Source: Pleomorphomonas koreensis DSM 23070 (GTDB lineage: Bacteria; Pseudomonadota; Alphaproteobacteria; Rhizobiales; Pleomorphomonadaceae). Taken from it: a stretch of 63,728 bases of DNA. This document shows positions 9,736-17,704 of this stretch, piece by piece (position 1 is the first letter of the stretch; each line of letters begins with the position of its first letter). Location of the stretch: positions 1 through 63,728 of the forward strand of contig NZ_AULH01000021.1 in assembly GCF_000425185.1 (NCBI RefSeq), written 5' to 3'. A program made the position numbers and the translations under genes. The notes below the pieces were generated by a model. It saw nothing but the letters and a program-made list of their open reading frames with translations, was not told where the DNA came from and did not search any database.

Positions 9736-10863
9736 TCAGGAGGCCGAGCCGACGACGCCCTCGACGAGATAGTCCATGCTCTCAAGCTCGATGGCGTCCT
9801 CGGGATAGGCGGCGCCGGCGGTGATCACCTCGTTGCCCTTGTTGTCCTTGAGCGGCCCCTTGAAGACCGAGTATTTGGTCTTCATGATCTCGGCGAGCGT
9901 CGCCTCGAACCTGTTGCGCGCCTCGGCGGACACGGCCGGGCCGAGCGGGCTCATCTTGACGAAGCCGTCTTTCAGGCCGCCACGCACGAAGTTGCCGAGC
10001 TTCTCGCCGGCCAGCGCCTTCTTGACGAAGTCGGTATAGACGTTGCCCCAGGCCCATTCGGCGCCGGTGAGGTATTTGTCGGGGGCGAGCGGCGACTGGT
10101 CGGCGTGATAGCCGCAGACGAAGGCGCCGCGGCCGGCAGCGGTCTGCACCACCACCTTCGGGCTGTCGACGTGGCAGGTGATGACGTCGGCGCCCTGGTC
10201 GACCAGCGCGTTGACGGCTTCGGCCTCCTTGACGGCCAGCGACCATTCGCCCGTGAAGATCACCTGACAGGTGATGGCGGGGTCGACCGAGCGCGCGCCG
10301 AGCAGGAAGGCGTTGAGGTTCTGCAGCACCTGCGGGATCGGCTTGGCGGCGACGAAGCCGATCTTCTTGGACTTGGTGGCGTAGCCGGCGGCAATGCCGT
10401 TGAGATACTGGCCCTGATGGATGTAGCCGAAGTAGGAGCCGACGTTCTCGGGATGCTTGCCCGCCTGCCAGAGACCGCCGCAATGGCGGAACTGAATGTC
10501 GGGATACTTGGCCGCCACGGCCAGGACGTGCGGGTCGAAATAGCCGAAGGACGTCGGGAACAGCAGCGTGGCGCCGTCGAGGTTGATCATCGATTCCATT
10601 GTCTTCTGGACGTCGACGGTCTCGGGTACGTTCTCTTCCTCGACGACGGTGACGCCCTCAAGCGCCTTGACGGCGGCGGCGCCTTCCGCATGGGCCTGGT
10701 TGTAGCCGTAGTCATCCTTGGGGCCGACGTAGACGAAGCCGACCGTCAGTCCACCGGCGGCAAAGGCACGTCCGGAGGCAAGGCCCGGCACCGCGCCGGC
10801 AAGCAGCCCGGTGGCTGTGGTCTGGAGGAAACGGCGGCGGTTGAGGGAAAAGCGATCGATCAT
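9736..10863 (-). CDS. BMP-family periplasmic substrate-binding protein (Tat-type signal)
   Basis: This 375-residue binding protein is of the BMP/PnrA-like family and is the first gene of the operon. Residues 1-36 form a signal with a twin-arginine motif (NRRRFLQTT) and an AFA cleavage region. There is no lipobox cysteine, so it should be a soluble periplasmic protein exported folded by Tat. The mature part shows GFVYVGPKDDYGYNQAHAEG and FGYIHQGQYLNGIAAG, the family's ligand-pocket segments. It delivers the ligand to the two permeases downstream. The ATG at 10863 was chosen because translation further upstream has no signal peptide logic. Confidence 0.94.
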   Translation of the reverse strand: MIDRFSLNRRRFLQTTATGLLAGAVPGLASGRAFAAGGLTVGFVYVGPKDDYGYNQAHAEGAAAVKALEGVTVVEEENVPETVDVQKTMESMINLDGATLLFPTSFGYFDPHVLAVAAKYPDIQFRHCGGLWQAGKHPENVGSYFGYIHQGQYLNGIAAGYATKSKKIGFVAAKPIPQVLQNLNAFLLGARSVDPAITCQVIFTGEWSLAVKEAEAVNALVDQGADVITCHVDSPKVVVQTAAGRGAFVCGYHADQSPLAPDKYLTGAEWAWGNVYTDFVKKALAGEKLGNFVRGGLKDGFVKMSPLGPAVSAEARNRFEATLAEIMKTKYSVFKGPLKDNKGNEVITAGAAYPEDAIELESMDYLVEGVVGSAS

Positions 10864-11181
10864 CAGCAGGCACTCCCAGGTCGCGGGTCTAGCGAACAAG
10901 AAAGTGTATGCAATCGCTGTGCCATAAGTTAATATATTGAAATTATTAAATAATGCGTGCCTCCACTCAAACGGCCGCAAAAAGTGCATGCAGTTTTCCG
11001 TTTGATAGCCTAATTTATGATCGGTGATCGAAATATATGCGATCATGCATCATTCTTGAGCGAAAGGGATGATTCAACCGCTTGGTGATATGAGAAAATA
11101 TCGATATATAACAGTGGTGTGAGCCGCCATTTGACTTCCCGGTCGATACTTAGCATGTGTATGCAGATGAGGAGATCCGAT
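10864..11181. promoter_or_regulatory. Divergent promoter region with repeated GTGTATGCA-like sites
   Basis: This AT-rich stretch separates the BMP operon (leftward) from the GntR gene (rightward). Near-identical words occur at 10904-10914 (GTGTATGCAAT), 10984-10993 (GTGCATGCAG, containing the palindrome TGCATGCA) and 11157-11166 (GTGTATGCAG), plus ATGCAT at 11044-11049. Short TG-rich near-palindromes of this kind are usual operators for FCD-type GntR regulators. The copies at both ends suit repression of both promoters. The assignment as GntR operators is inference. Confidence 0.5.
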
Positions 11182-11871
11182 GTGAAGCAAGGGCGAAGCC
11201 GCGATATCATCCGGGCCGGCACCACCGTCGAGCAAATGGTGCGCGCCATCTCCGGCCTGATCGTCACCGGCAGCCTCAGGCCCGGCGACAAGCTTGACGA
11301 AGGCTCGCTGGCCGGCCGCTTCGAGGTATCGCGCACGCCGGTACGCGAAGCCCTGCGCCAGCTCGGCGCCATGGGTCTCGTCAAGCGCGAGCCAAACCGC
11401 AGCGCCGTGGTGAGCACGGTCGACGAAAACCACCTCAACTCGATGTTCGAGGCGATGGCCGAACTCGAGGGCATTTGCGCCCGCCTCGCCGCGCTGCGCA
11501 TGACGGTCGACGAGCGGCGCAGCATTGAGGCCGGGCACCGGGCGTCGCACAGGTTGATCCGCGATGGCGCCGAGGACGAGTACGCTGCCCACAACACGCG
11601 CTTTCACACGGCGCTCTATCTCGGAGCCCACAACGAACACATCTACGACCTGGTGACCCAGACGCGGGCGCGTCTTGCCCCCTTCCGGCGAGCGCAGTTC
11701 CACTTGCCCGGCCGCCTCGTTCGCTCCTTTGAGGAGCATGAGGCAATCGTCACGGCCATCCTGCGCGCCGATGCCGCGACTGCCGGCAATGCCGCCTATG
11801 CGCACGTGGCGACTGTCCGGACGGCAGCGGCGAGTGTCGTCGCCAATCCGCAGGTATTCGCCGATCTCTAG
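11182..11871 (+). CDS. GntR-family regulator, FadR/FCD subfamily
   Basis: This protein of about 229 residues has an N-terminal winged helix (GSLRPGDKLDEGSLAGRFEVSRTPVREALRQL) and a C-terminal FCD ligand domain. The domain has the expected metal/acid-binding positions (HNTRFHTALY, then SFEEHEAIV and a late AYAHV). It is divergent from the nitrogen operon and is the obvious candidate for its regulator, sensing an acid or amide intermediate. The chosen start is the GTG at 11182, seven bases after AGGAG. ATGs at 11155, 11161 and 11167 and a GTG at 11119 are in frame but lack a good ribosome site. Confidence 0.9.
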   Translation: MKQGRSRDIIRAGTTVEQMVRAISGLIVTGSLRPGDKLDEGSLAGRFEVSRTPVREALRQLGAMGLVKREPNRSAVVSTVDENHLNSMFEAMAELEGICARLAALRMTVDERRSIEAGHRASHRLIRDGAEDEYAAHNTRFHTALYLGAHNEHIYDLVTQTRARLAPFRRAQFHLPGRLVRSFEEHEAIVTAILRADAATAGNAAYAHVATVRTAAASVVANPQVFADL

Positions 11872-12014
11872 CTGTCTGATCCCGGACCTTGATGGCGCAG
11901 CCTTTTCAGGGGAGCGGACCGAAGCCCTGTGGGCCATGTTCTTCACCGGGGCGCCATGACAAACGGCCCCTCGGTCGCCGAGCTACACCACCTCAGGGGA
12001 CACGACCCAATAAG

Positions 12015-12956
12015 TCACGCTTGTTCGTCCCGGTATCGACTTGGGCTCAGCCCCATCCGCTTGCGGAACATCTTGGAGAAATGCAGCGGGTTGGCATAGC
12101 CAACCCGGATCGCCACCTGCTTGACCGGCGCGTCGGTCATCTTGAGGATGCGGCAGGCGAGCTGCATCCGGAGGTCGTCGCGCCAGCTCATGATGCTGCA
12201 GCCGTAACGGTCCTGGAACAGATGCGACAGGCGCGACACCGACAGCCGCGCGTGGTCGGCGATGACTTCGAGGCTGAGCGGCCGGTCGATGTTCTCGGCG
12301 ATATAGGAGCAGATGCCGGCCAGCCGTGGATCGTAGTCGGCCACCGGCTTTTCATTGTAGCGGCTGCAAATCAGGATGGCGCGCTCCAGGAGATTGAATG
12401 ACATCTCCGTGGCGAAGGCGTCGGCGTTGATCGACCAGGCGTCGATCTCGGAAAAGATGCGGTCCAGCTCGCGGCGGAAGTCATCGTCCTGTCCACGCAG
12501 CAGCGTCGCCCTGGCACCGCCGCCGCGCCAGGACAGCTAGGGCAGCCAGGTCTGGCGCGGCTGGAAATACACCCAGCGGTGCCACCACGACGAACACCCG
12601 TCGCAGCGACGGTAGCGGTGCTCCACCCTCGGCGGGATCAGCAAGACATCGCCCTCCCGGAGTTCGACCTCGCCGGGCCGATCGAGCAGCAAACCCCGAC
12701 CCCGCACGGTGAGAAGCAGCGTCCAGCCGTCGAGGCCGTTCGGCCGCTCGATGGCAAAGTCCAGAAGCCCGTCGCGCTCGATCGGCGTCAGGCCCGACAT
12801 CAGCCTTTGGCCAAAAGTATATCCGGGTAATAACGGAGCAACCTCCGGGTCCTGCTGTCCATCCGAAAAGTTGTTCATGAATGCAAGGCGATGGATGAGG
12901 CGATCGGCCTTGGCATCCGTCACGCCGATCCTCTCAGCAAGATCTGACATACTCAT
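12015..12956 (-). pseudogene. AraC-family regulator interrupted by an in-frame amber codon
   Basis: Two open segments in one frame make one AraC protein. Residues from 12956 down to 12540 form the cupin-like sensing domain (ending YFQPRQTWLP). From 12536 the frame continues LSWRGGGARA, then the two helix-turn-helix motifs of an AraC DNA-binding domain (SLEVIADHARLSVSRLSHLF and VKQVAIRVGYANPLHFSKMF). They are separated only by TAG at 12537-12539, where the family usually has Trp; one C-to-T change from TGG explains it. It is divergent from the sugar operon starting at 13262. The DNA-binding half could restart at the ATG at 12404. It is a probable recent loss of regulation, or a readthrough site. 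Confidence 0.88.
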
Positions 12957-13261
12957 AGCCAGTTCGCCCTCTGTCGCCGGCCGTCGGATGGGACTATAGC
13001 CAAATCAAATAGCCTATAAAACCGGCTCAACCAAGCGGGATGGCGAGAATCCGCGGCCGGACGGAACGACGACCACGGAGACAGATATGCACATGTCTTC
13101 TGGGCCGTATGATCCCCTTTGAACGGCTGCGGGGATTTCTGCGCTTGCCCGGAGAGACTGCCGGACAACGGCGCTCTATTTCGTGAGTTTGGATATCTTG
13201 TTTACCTACGGTCTCTTTTACCTCGTGCGGGCAAGCCAACACCGATCCATCGGAGAGTAGT
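12957..13261. promoter_or_regulatory. Intergenic promoter region for AraC and sugar operon
   Basis: This 305-base gap lies between two divergent transcription units and should hold both promoters. I see an AT-rich core near 12996-13020 but no convincing palindrome or hexamer pair. No gene is supported here. Confidence 0.4.
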
Positions 13262-14284
13262 GTGAAAAAGACGTTCGATGAAAAGCTGGCGATCCTCCAG
13301 GCGGATCCGTCCGCCGATTGCTTCATCCTGGCCGACGCCAAGGACCCCGACATGGCCCGTGGCGTTGCCTCGGCCGGCCGGACGGCGGACGGCAGACTCA
13401 GGTCGATCGACGACCTCCGCCAGGACATCCGCGACATCGTCAAGGCGGAGATGGTGGACATCATGCTGATGTCGGCGAGCACATCGGCCAGGTTGACCAT
13501 CGAGGAGCGCATCTTCGACGGATCGCCGGTGCTGCCGGCCGTGCGCGCCAACGACACCACCGATCTCCACGTGGTGCGCGGCGGTCGCTATGTGACGGCC
13601 CCATCGGCTCCCTTCAGCACCGCCACCATCGACCATATCCAGGCCGGCAAGCTGAACCCCTCGGCCAGGGAACGCACGCGCGGCGCCAACCTCGGCCTCT
13701 ACTCGGTGACCTTCAACAACATTCCCGACGCCGATCTCCTGACGCTCGAGCGCTACAACGCCTTCCGTATCGAGGCCGAGGAGAAGGGTTTCGACCATTT
13801 CCTCGAGGTGTTCCCGCCCAACGTGTCGCCCGAACTGCACGGCCTCGCGCCGGAAGCCATCCCCGGCTTCGTCAACGACCATATCGTCCGCCTGCTGGCC
13901 GGCGTGCCGAAGTCGGCCCGGCCGCTGTTCCTGAAGCTGCCTTATATGGGTGGCCGGGCCGTCGCCGAACTCTGCCACTATGATCCCAGCATCATCGTCG
14001 GCGTGCTCGGCGGATCGGCCGGCACCAGCCATGACGCCTTCTTCCTCATCGAGGACGCCAAGAAGCATGGTGCCCGCGTCGCGCTGTTCGGCCGCAAGAT
14101 CGTCGCGGCCGAGGATCAGCTCATCTTCATCGAGCACCTGAAGCGCGTCGGCGACGGCGACCTCAAGGCCGCCGACGCCGTGAAATCCTACCATGCAGCG
14201 ATCGGCAAGAAGGGCCTCAAACCCCACCGCTCGCTGGCCGACGACCTCGCGCTGACCACCAATACCACGGCCTACGGCGGCTGA
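13262..14284 (+). CDS. Class I aldolase-like TIM-barrel protein
   Basis: This 340-residue protein begins at GTG 13262 with GGAGAG a few bases upstream. It looks like a DhnA/LacD-like aldolase. A strand RPLFLKLPYMGG presents K225, a candidate Schiff-base lysine. VGVLGGSAGTSHDAFFLIEDAKKHGARVALFGRKI (about 245-280) looks like the phosphate-binding and final barrel region. It would cleave a phosphorylated ketose to a triose phosphate and an aldehyde. It leads an operon with an isomerase-like protein and a sugar kinase, exactly the partners of such an aldolase. I do not recognise a characterised homologue, so the substrate is unknown. Confidence 0.72.
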   Translation: MKKTFDEKLAILQADPSADCFILADAKDPDMARGVASAGRTADGRLRSIDDLRQDIRDIVKAEMVDIMLMSASTSARLTIEERIFDGSPVLPAVRANDTTDLHVVRGGRYVTAPSAPFSTATIDHIQAGKLNPSARERTRGANLGLYSVTFNNIPDADLLTLERYNAFRIEAEEKGFDHFLEVFPPNVSPELHGLAPEAIPGFVNDHIVRLLAGVPKSARPLFLKLPYMGGRAVAELCHYDPSIIVGVLGGSAGTSHDAFFLIEDAKKHGARVALFGRKIVAAEDQLIFIEHLKRVGDGDLKAADAVKSYHAAIGKKGLKPHRSLADDLALTTNTTAYGG

Positions 14285-14303
14285 CCGAACGAGGGAGGGA
14301 CAG

Positions 14304-15722
14304 ATGACCAAGTCGACCAATCCGGAGCGGACCACCTTCGCGCTCTATTTCGGCAATCGCGGCTTCTTTCCGGCGAACCTGATCGCCGGCGCCCGCGAGG
14401 AGGTCGCCAGGGCGGTCGGCGATGCCGGCTACGGCTATCTTCTGCCGCCGGTCGAGATGACCCGCCATGGCGCCGTCGAGACCCGCGACGAGGGTCGCGG
14501 CTATGCCGAGTGGCTCTCCGCCAATCGCGGCCGCTATGACGGCGTCATCCTGTCGATGCCGAATTTCTCCGACGAGAACGGCGCCATCGCCGCCTTGCAG
14601 GATTGCGGCGTGCCGATCCTGTTGCAGGCCTATCCCGACGAGATCGGCAAGATGGACTTCGAGCACCGCCGCGATTCCTACTGCGGCAAGTTCTCCATCG
14701 CCGACGTCTTCCACCAGTACGGCCTGCCCTTCACCATGCTGGAGCCGCATGTGGTGCATCCGCTGACGGCGGCCTTCCGGCGCAACCTCGACGACTTCGC
14801 CGCCATCTGCCGGGTGGTCAAGGGCATGCGTCGCTTCTCGATCGGCTGCATCGGCGCCCGCACCACCGCCTTCAAGACCGTCCGCTTCGACGAGATCGCC
14901 TTGCAGAAGGCCGGCATCACCGTCGAGACCTTCGACCTCTCCGACCTGTTCCGGCGCGTCGCCGGCCTCTCGGACACCGCCGCCCGCGTTACCGACAAGC
15001 GCGACCGGCTCGCCGGCTATACAAACTGCGGCAAGGTGCCGGCCGACAAGATGCTGACGCTGGCCAAGGTCGGCGTCGCCCTCGACGACTATATCGACGA
15101 ATACCATCTGGACACCGTCGCCATCCGCTGCTGGACGGAGATGCAGGCCGAGCTTGGCATCGCCCCTTGCGTGCTGCTCAGCGAACTCAACGACCGGGGC
15201 GTGGTATCGAGCTGCGAGATCGACATCTGCAGCGCCGTCACCATGCGGGCGCTGAACCTTGCCAGCGGCCGGCCGGCCGCCTGTCTCGACTGGAACAACA
15301 ACTATGGCGACGACCCGGACAAGGTGATCCTGTTCCATTGCGGCCCGGTGGCCCAGTCGCTGATGACCGAAAAGGGCGAGGTCACCGACCACAAGATGTT
15401 CGCCAAGAGCCAGCCGGGTTGCGGCTGGGGCAGCAACGAAGGCCGGATCGCCGCCTTCCCGACCACGCTGTCCAACTGTAAGACCGAGGACGGCAAGCTG
15501 ACCGTCTACGTCACCGAGGGCGAGTTCACCGCCGACCCGATCGAGAAGGAATTCTTCGGTTGCGCCGGCGTCTGCGCCATTCCCGGCTTGCAGAAGAAGC
15601 TGATCCGTCTGGGACAGGGCGGCTTCCGCCATCACACCACCATCGGCGTCGGCCACCTGAAGACCGCCCTCGATGAGGCCTTCATCCGCTACCTCGGCTA
15701 TGACGTCGTCGAACTCGGCTGA
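14304..15722 (+). CDS. L-fucose/L-arabinose isomerase-like protein
   Basis: This 472-residue protein is of the fucose/arabinose isomerase superfamily. It has an N-terminal Rossmann-like part (FALYFGNRGFFPANLI, YDGVILSMPNFSDENGAI) and a C-terminal region with Glu/Asp/His residues suited to a divalent metal site (CWTEMQAELGIAPCVLLSELND, SCEIDI, and GGFRHHTTIGVGH near the end). It is expected to interconvert an aldose and a ketose in the cytoplasm. The ATG at 14304 is preceded by GGGAGGGAC and lies 20 bases after the aldolase gene. The family includes members with no known substrate, and this one is far from classical FucI. Confidence 0.8.
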   Translation: MTKSTNPERTTFALYFGNRGFFPANLIAGAREEVARAVGDAGYGYLLPPVEMTRHGAVETRDEGRGYAEWLSANRGRYDGVILSMPNFSDENGAIAALQDCGVPILLQAYPDEIGKMDFEHRRDSYCGKFSIADVFHQYGLPFTMLEPHVVHPLTAAFRRNLDDFAAICRVVKGMRRFSIGCIGARTTAFKTVRFDEIALQKAGITVETFDLSDLFRRVAGLSDTAARVTDKRDRLAGYTNCGKVPADKMLTLAKVGVALDDYIDEYHLDTVAIRCWTEMQAELGIAPCVLLSELNDRGVVSSCEIDICSAVTMRALNLASGRPAACLDWNNNYGDDPDKVILFHCGPVAQSLMTEKGEVTDHKMFAKSQPGCGWGSNEGRIAAFPTTLSNCKTEDGKLTVYVTEGEFTADPIEKEFFGCAGVCAIPGLQKKLIRLGQGGFRHHTTIGVGHLKTALDEAFIRYLGYDVVELG

Positions 15723-15800
15723 TCAGCCATGACGCGCTGCCGGCGCCGACATCCCGGATGTCGGCGCCGCTGCCACATTTTCCGGAAAGCGGAGTGTATC

Positions 15801-17336
15801 GTGGCGTTACTCGGCATCGATGTCGGCTCGACGGCCCTCAAGGCAACGCTCTACGCGCTCGACGGCGAAAGGCTCGCCGGCGCATCCCTCGAATATGGCG
15901 CCGCCAGATCCGGCGGCGGTCTTGCTCCCGACAGCCTGTGGCGGGCGCTGACCGACGTCATCCATCGTCTGCGGGCGGCCGCTCCGGCGACGGAGATCCG
16001 GGCCGCCGCCATCTCCAGCCACGGCGAGAGCTTCGTGGCCACAGACCGGGCCGGCCGGGCCATCGGCCCGTTCATTCTCAACACGGCGCCGATCGCCGAG
16101 GGCGAGGCCGCCGCCTTCGCCGACCGTTTCGGCAAGGCGGAGATCTTCCGCCGCACCGGCCTGCCCGTCCATTCGATGTACACGCTGCCGAAGATCGCCT
16201 GGCTCCGGGCCAACCGGCCGGACATCTTCGCCGCCGCCGATCGCTTCCTGTGCGTCGAGGACTATATCCTGACGCGGCTCGGCGTCGGCCCGTTCATCAG
16301 CACCTCGCTCGCCTCGCGCACCATGGCGCTCGATCTCGAAAGCTGCGCCTGGATCGACGACTATCTCGCCTTCGCCGGCATCACCAAGGCGCAACTGGCA
16401 ACGCCGGTCGCCTCCGGCACGCCGGTCGGCCGCGCCGCGCCGGACGCCTGCGACGAACTCGGCCTGCCGCGCGACGTGGAATGGGTGACCGGCGGACATG
16501 ATCAGGGCTGCTGCTCGCTCGGGGCCGGCGGCATTGCCGAGGGCATCGCCGTCGACGGCACCGGCACCTTCGAATGCGTTTCCATTCCCGTCCGCGACGC
16601 CATGCCGGCACCGGCGGCGCTCGACTGCAACTTCCCGATCGAGCGCCACACCGTAGCGCCGCTCAAGCTCACCTTGTCCTACATTGCCGGCGGCGTGGCG
16701 CTGAAATGGTTCCGCGACGTGGCGAGCCGCCACACCCTGGAGCTGGCAGCCGCCAGGGGCGTCGACCCCTACGAGTTGATCCTCGCCGATCTGCCCGAGG
16801 AACCGACCGATATTCTGATGTTTCCTCATCTGATCGGCACCGGCACGCCCTGGCTCGACGCCCGGGCGCGCGGCGCCGTGGTCGGCATCGACGCCGGTAC
16901 CAGCTACGAGGAGTTCGCCAAGGCGGCCATCGAGGGCATCACGCTGGAGATGGGCTGGAACCTCGAACTGCAAGCCGCGATCGGCACCGAGATCGGCCGC
17001 ATCCACGCCGTCGGTGGCGGCGCACGATCGGACCGCTGGCTGCAGATGAAAGCCGATATCTTCGACCGCGAAGTGGTGGCCGTCCCCGGCGAAGCCAGTT
17101 GCGCCGGCGCTGCCATGGGCGCCAGCGTCGGCATTGGCGCCTTCGGCTCCTATGGCGAGGCGGCGGCGGCTTTCGTCCGCGAAGGCAAGGTCTTTGCGCC
17201 ACGGCCGCATCAGGTGGCCGCCTATCGCCAGAAGGCGGCGCACTACCGCGACATGGCCGGCCGCCTCTATGGCTTTGTCGCGCCGATAACACGCTCGGCG
17301 GGCGACCCTCCGATGGCAACGCCTCGTCAGATTTAG
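15801..17336 (+). CDS. FGGY-family carbohydrate kinase
   Basis: This 511-residue sugar kinase has the N-terminal ATPase motif LLGIDVGSTALKATLY, the catalytic Asp in TGGHDQGCCSLGAG, and the C-terminal adenosine motif GGGARSDRWLQMKADIF. It would phosphorylate the ketose made by the upstream isomerase, giving the substrate for the aldolase. The GTG at 15801 was chosen because GGAG lies six bases upstream; an open frame from 15729 gives an unlikely Arg-rich leader. Family members act on xylulose, fuculose, rhamnulose, ribulose or polyols; the sequence does not let me choose. Confidence 0.93.
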   Translation: MALLGIDVGSTALKATLYALDGERLAGASLEYGAARSGGGLAPDSLWRALTDVIHRLRAAAPATEIRAAAISSHGESFVATDRAGRAIGPFILNTAPIAEGEAAAFADRFGKAEIFRRTGLPVHSMYTLPKIAWLRANRPDIFAAADRFLCVEDYILTRLGVGPFISTSLASRTMALDLESCAWIDDYLAFAGITKAQLATPVASGTPVGRAAPDACDELGLPRDVEWVTGGHDQGCCSLGAGGIAEGIAVDGTGTFECVSIPVRDAMPAPAALDCNFPIERHTVAPLKLTLSYIAGGVALKWFRDVASRHTLELAAARGVDPYELILADLPEEPTDILMFPHLIGTGTPWLDARARGAVVGIDAGTSYEEFAKAAIEGITLEMGWNLELQAAIGTEIGRIHAVGGGARSDRWLQMKADIFDREVVAVPGEASCAGAAMGASVGIGAFGSYGEAAAAFVREGKVFAPRPHQVAAYRQKAAHYRDMAGRLYGFVAPITRSAGDPPMATPRQI

Positions 17337-17704
17337 CTGGTCGGCGCGTCTGCGGAATTGATCCCGCATACGAAAAGGTGCCGGTCCGGTCAGGACATCG
17401 GGCGCCCGACGCCGGCCGGAGTGTTCGGGTGGCGGATCGAAGTGTTGAGGGCCACAGAAGCGGACGGTCCGGTTGGAGCCGCCGTGGCTGAGGTTGCGCT
17501 GGCGCCGCTCCGGCCGATGCGGAGCGCCATCGCAGCCTTGTGCCTGGAGCAAGGCGTCAACTTCCTCCGCCTCGACCGGTTGCTTCCTTCGCGATTGTCT
17601 GCGCCGTTGTGGCGAAGGCGACCGGCGGCGCCATGCCCGCCATTGAGCGGCCGCGGGAAGCCGCGTATAGAGGCCGCACCTGACGTCCTTGCCTGGCGCT
17701 CCTC
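17337..17704. other. Intergenic, nothing recognised
   Basis: This 368-base gap lies between the kinase gene and the CLC gene. Short open frames exist on both strands but none has a ribosome site and family motif together. It presumably holds the CLC promoter. Confidence 0.4.

Noticed and set aside
11872-12014. Possible tRNA-like or RNA structure in the short gap after gntR
   Set aside because: The GC-rich bases could not be folded into a cloverleaf with a plausible anticodon arm and T-loop.
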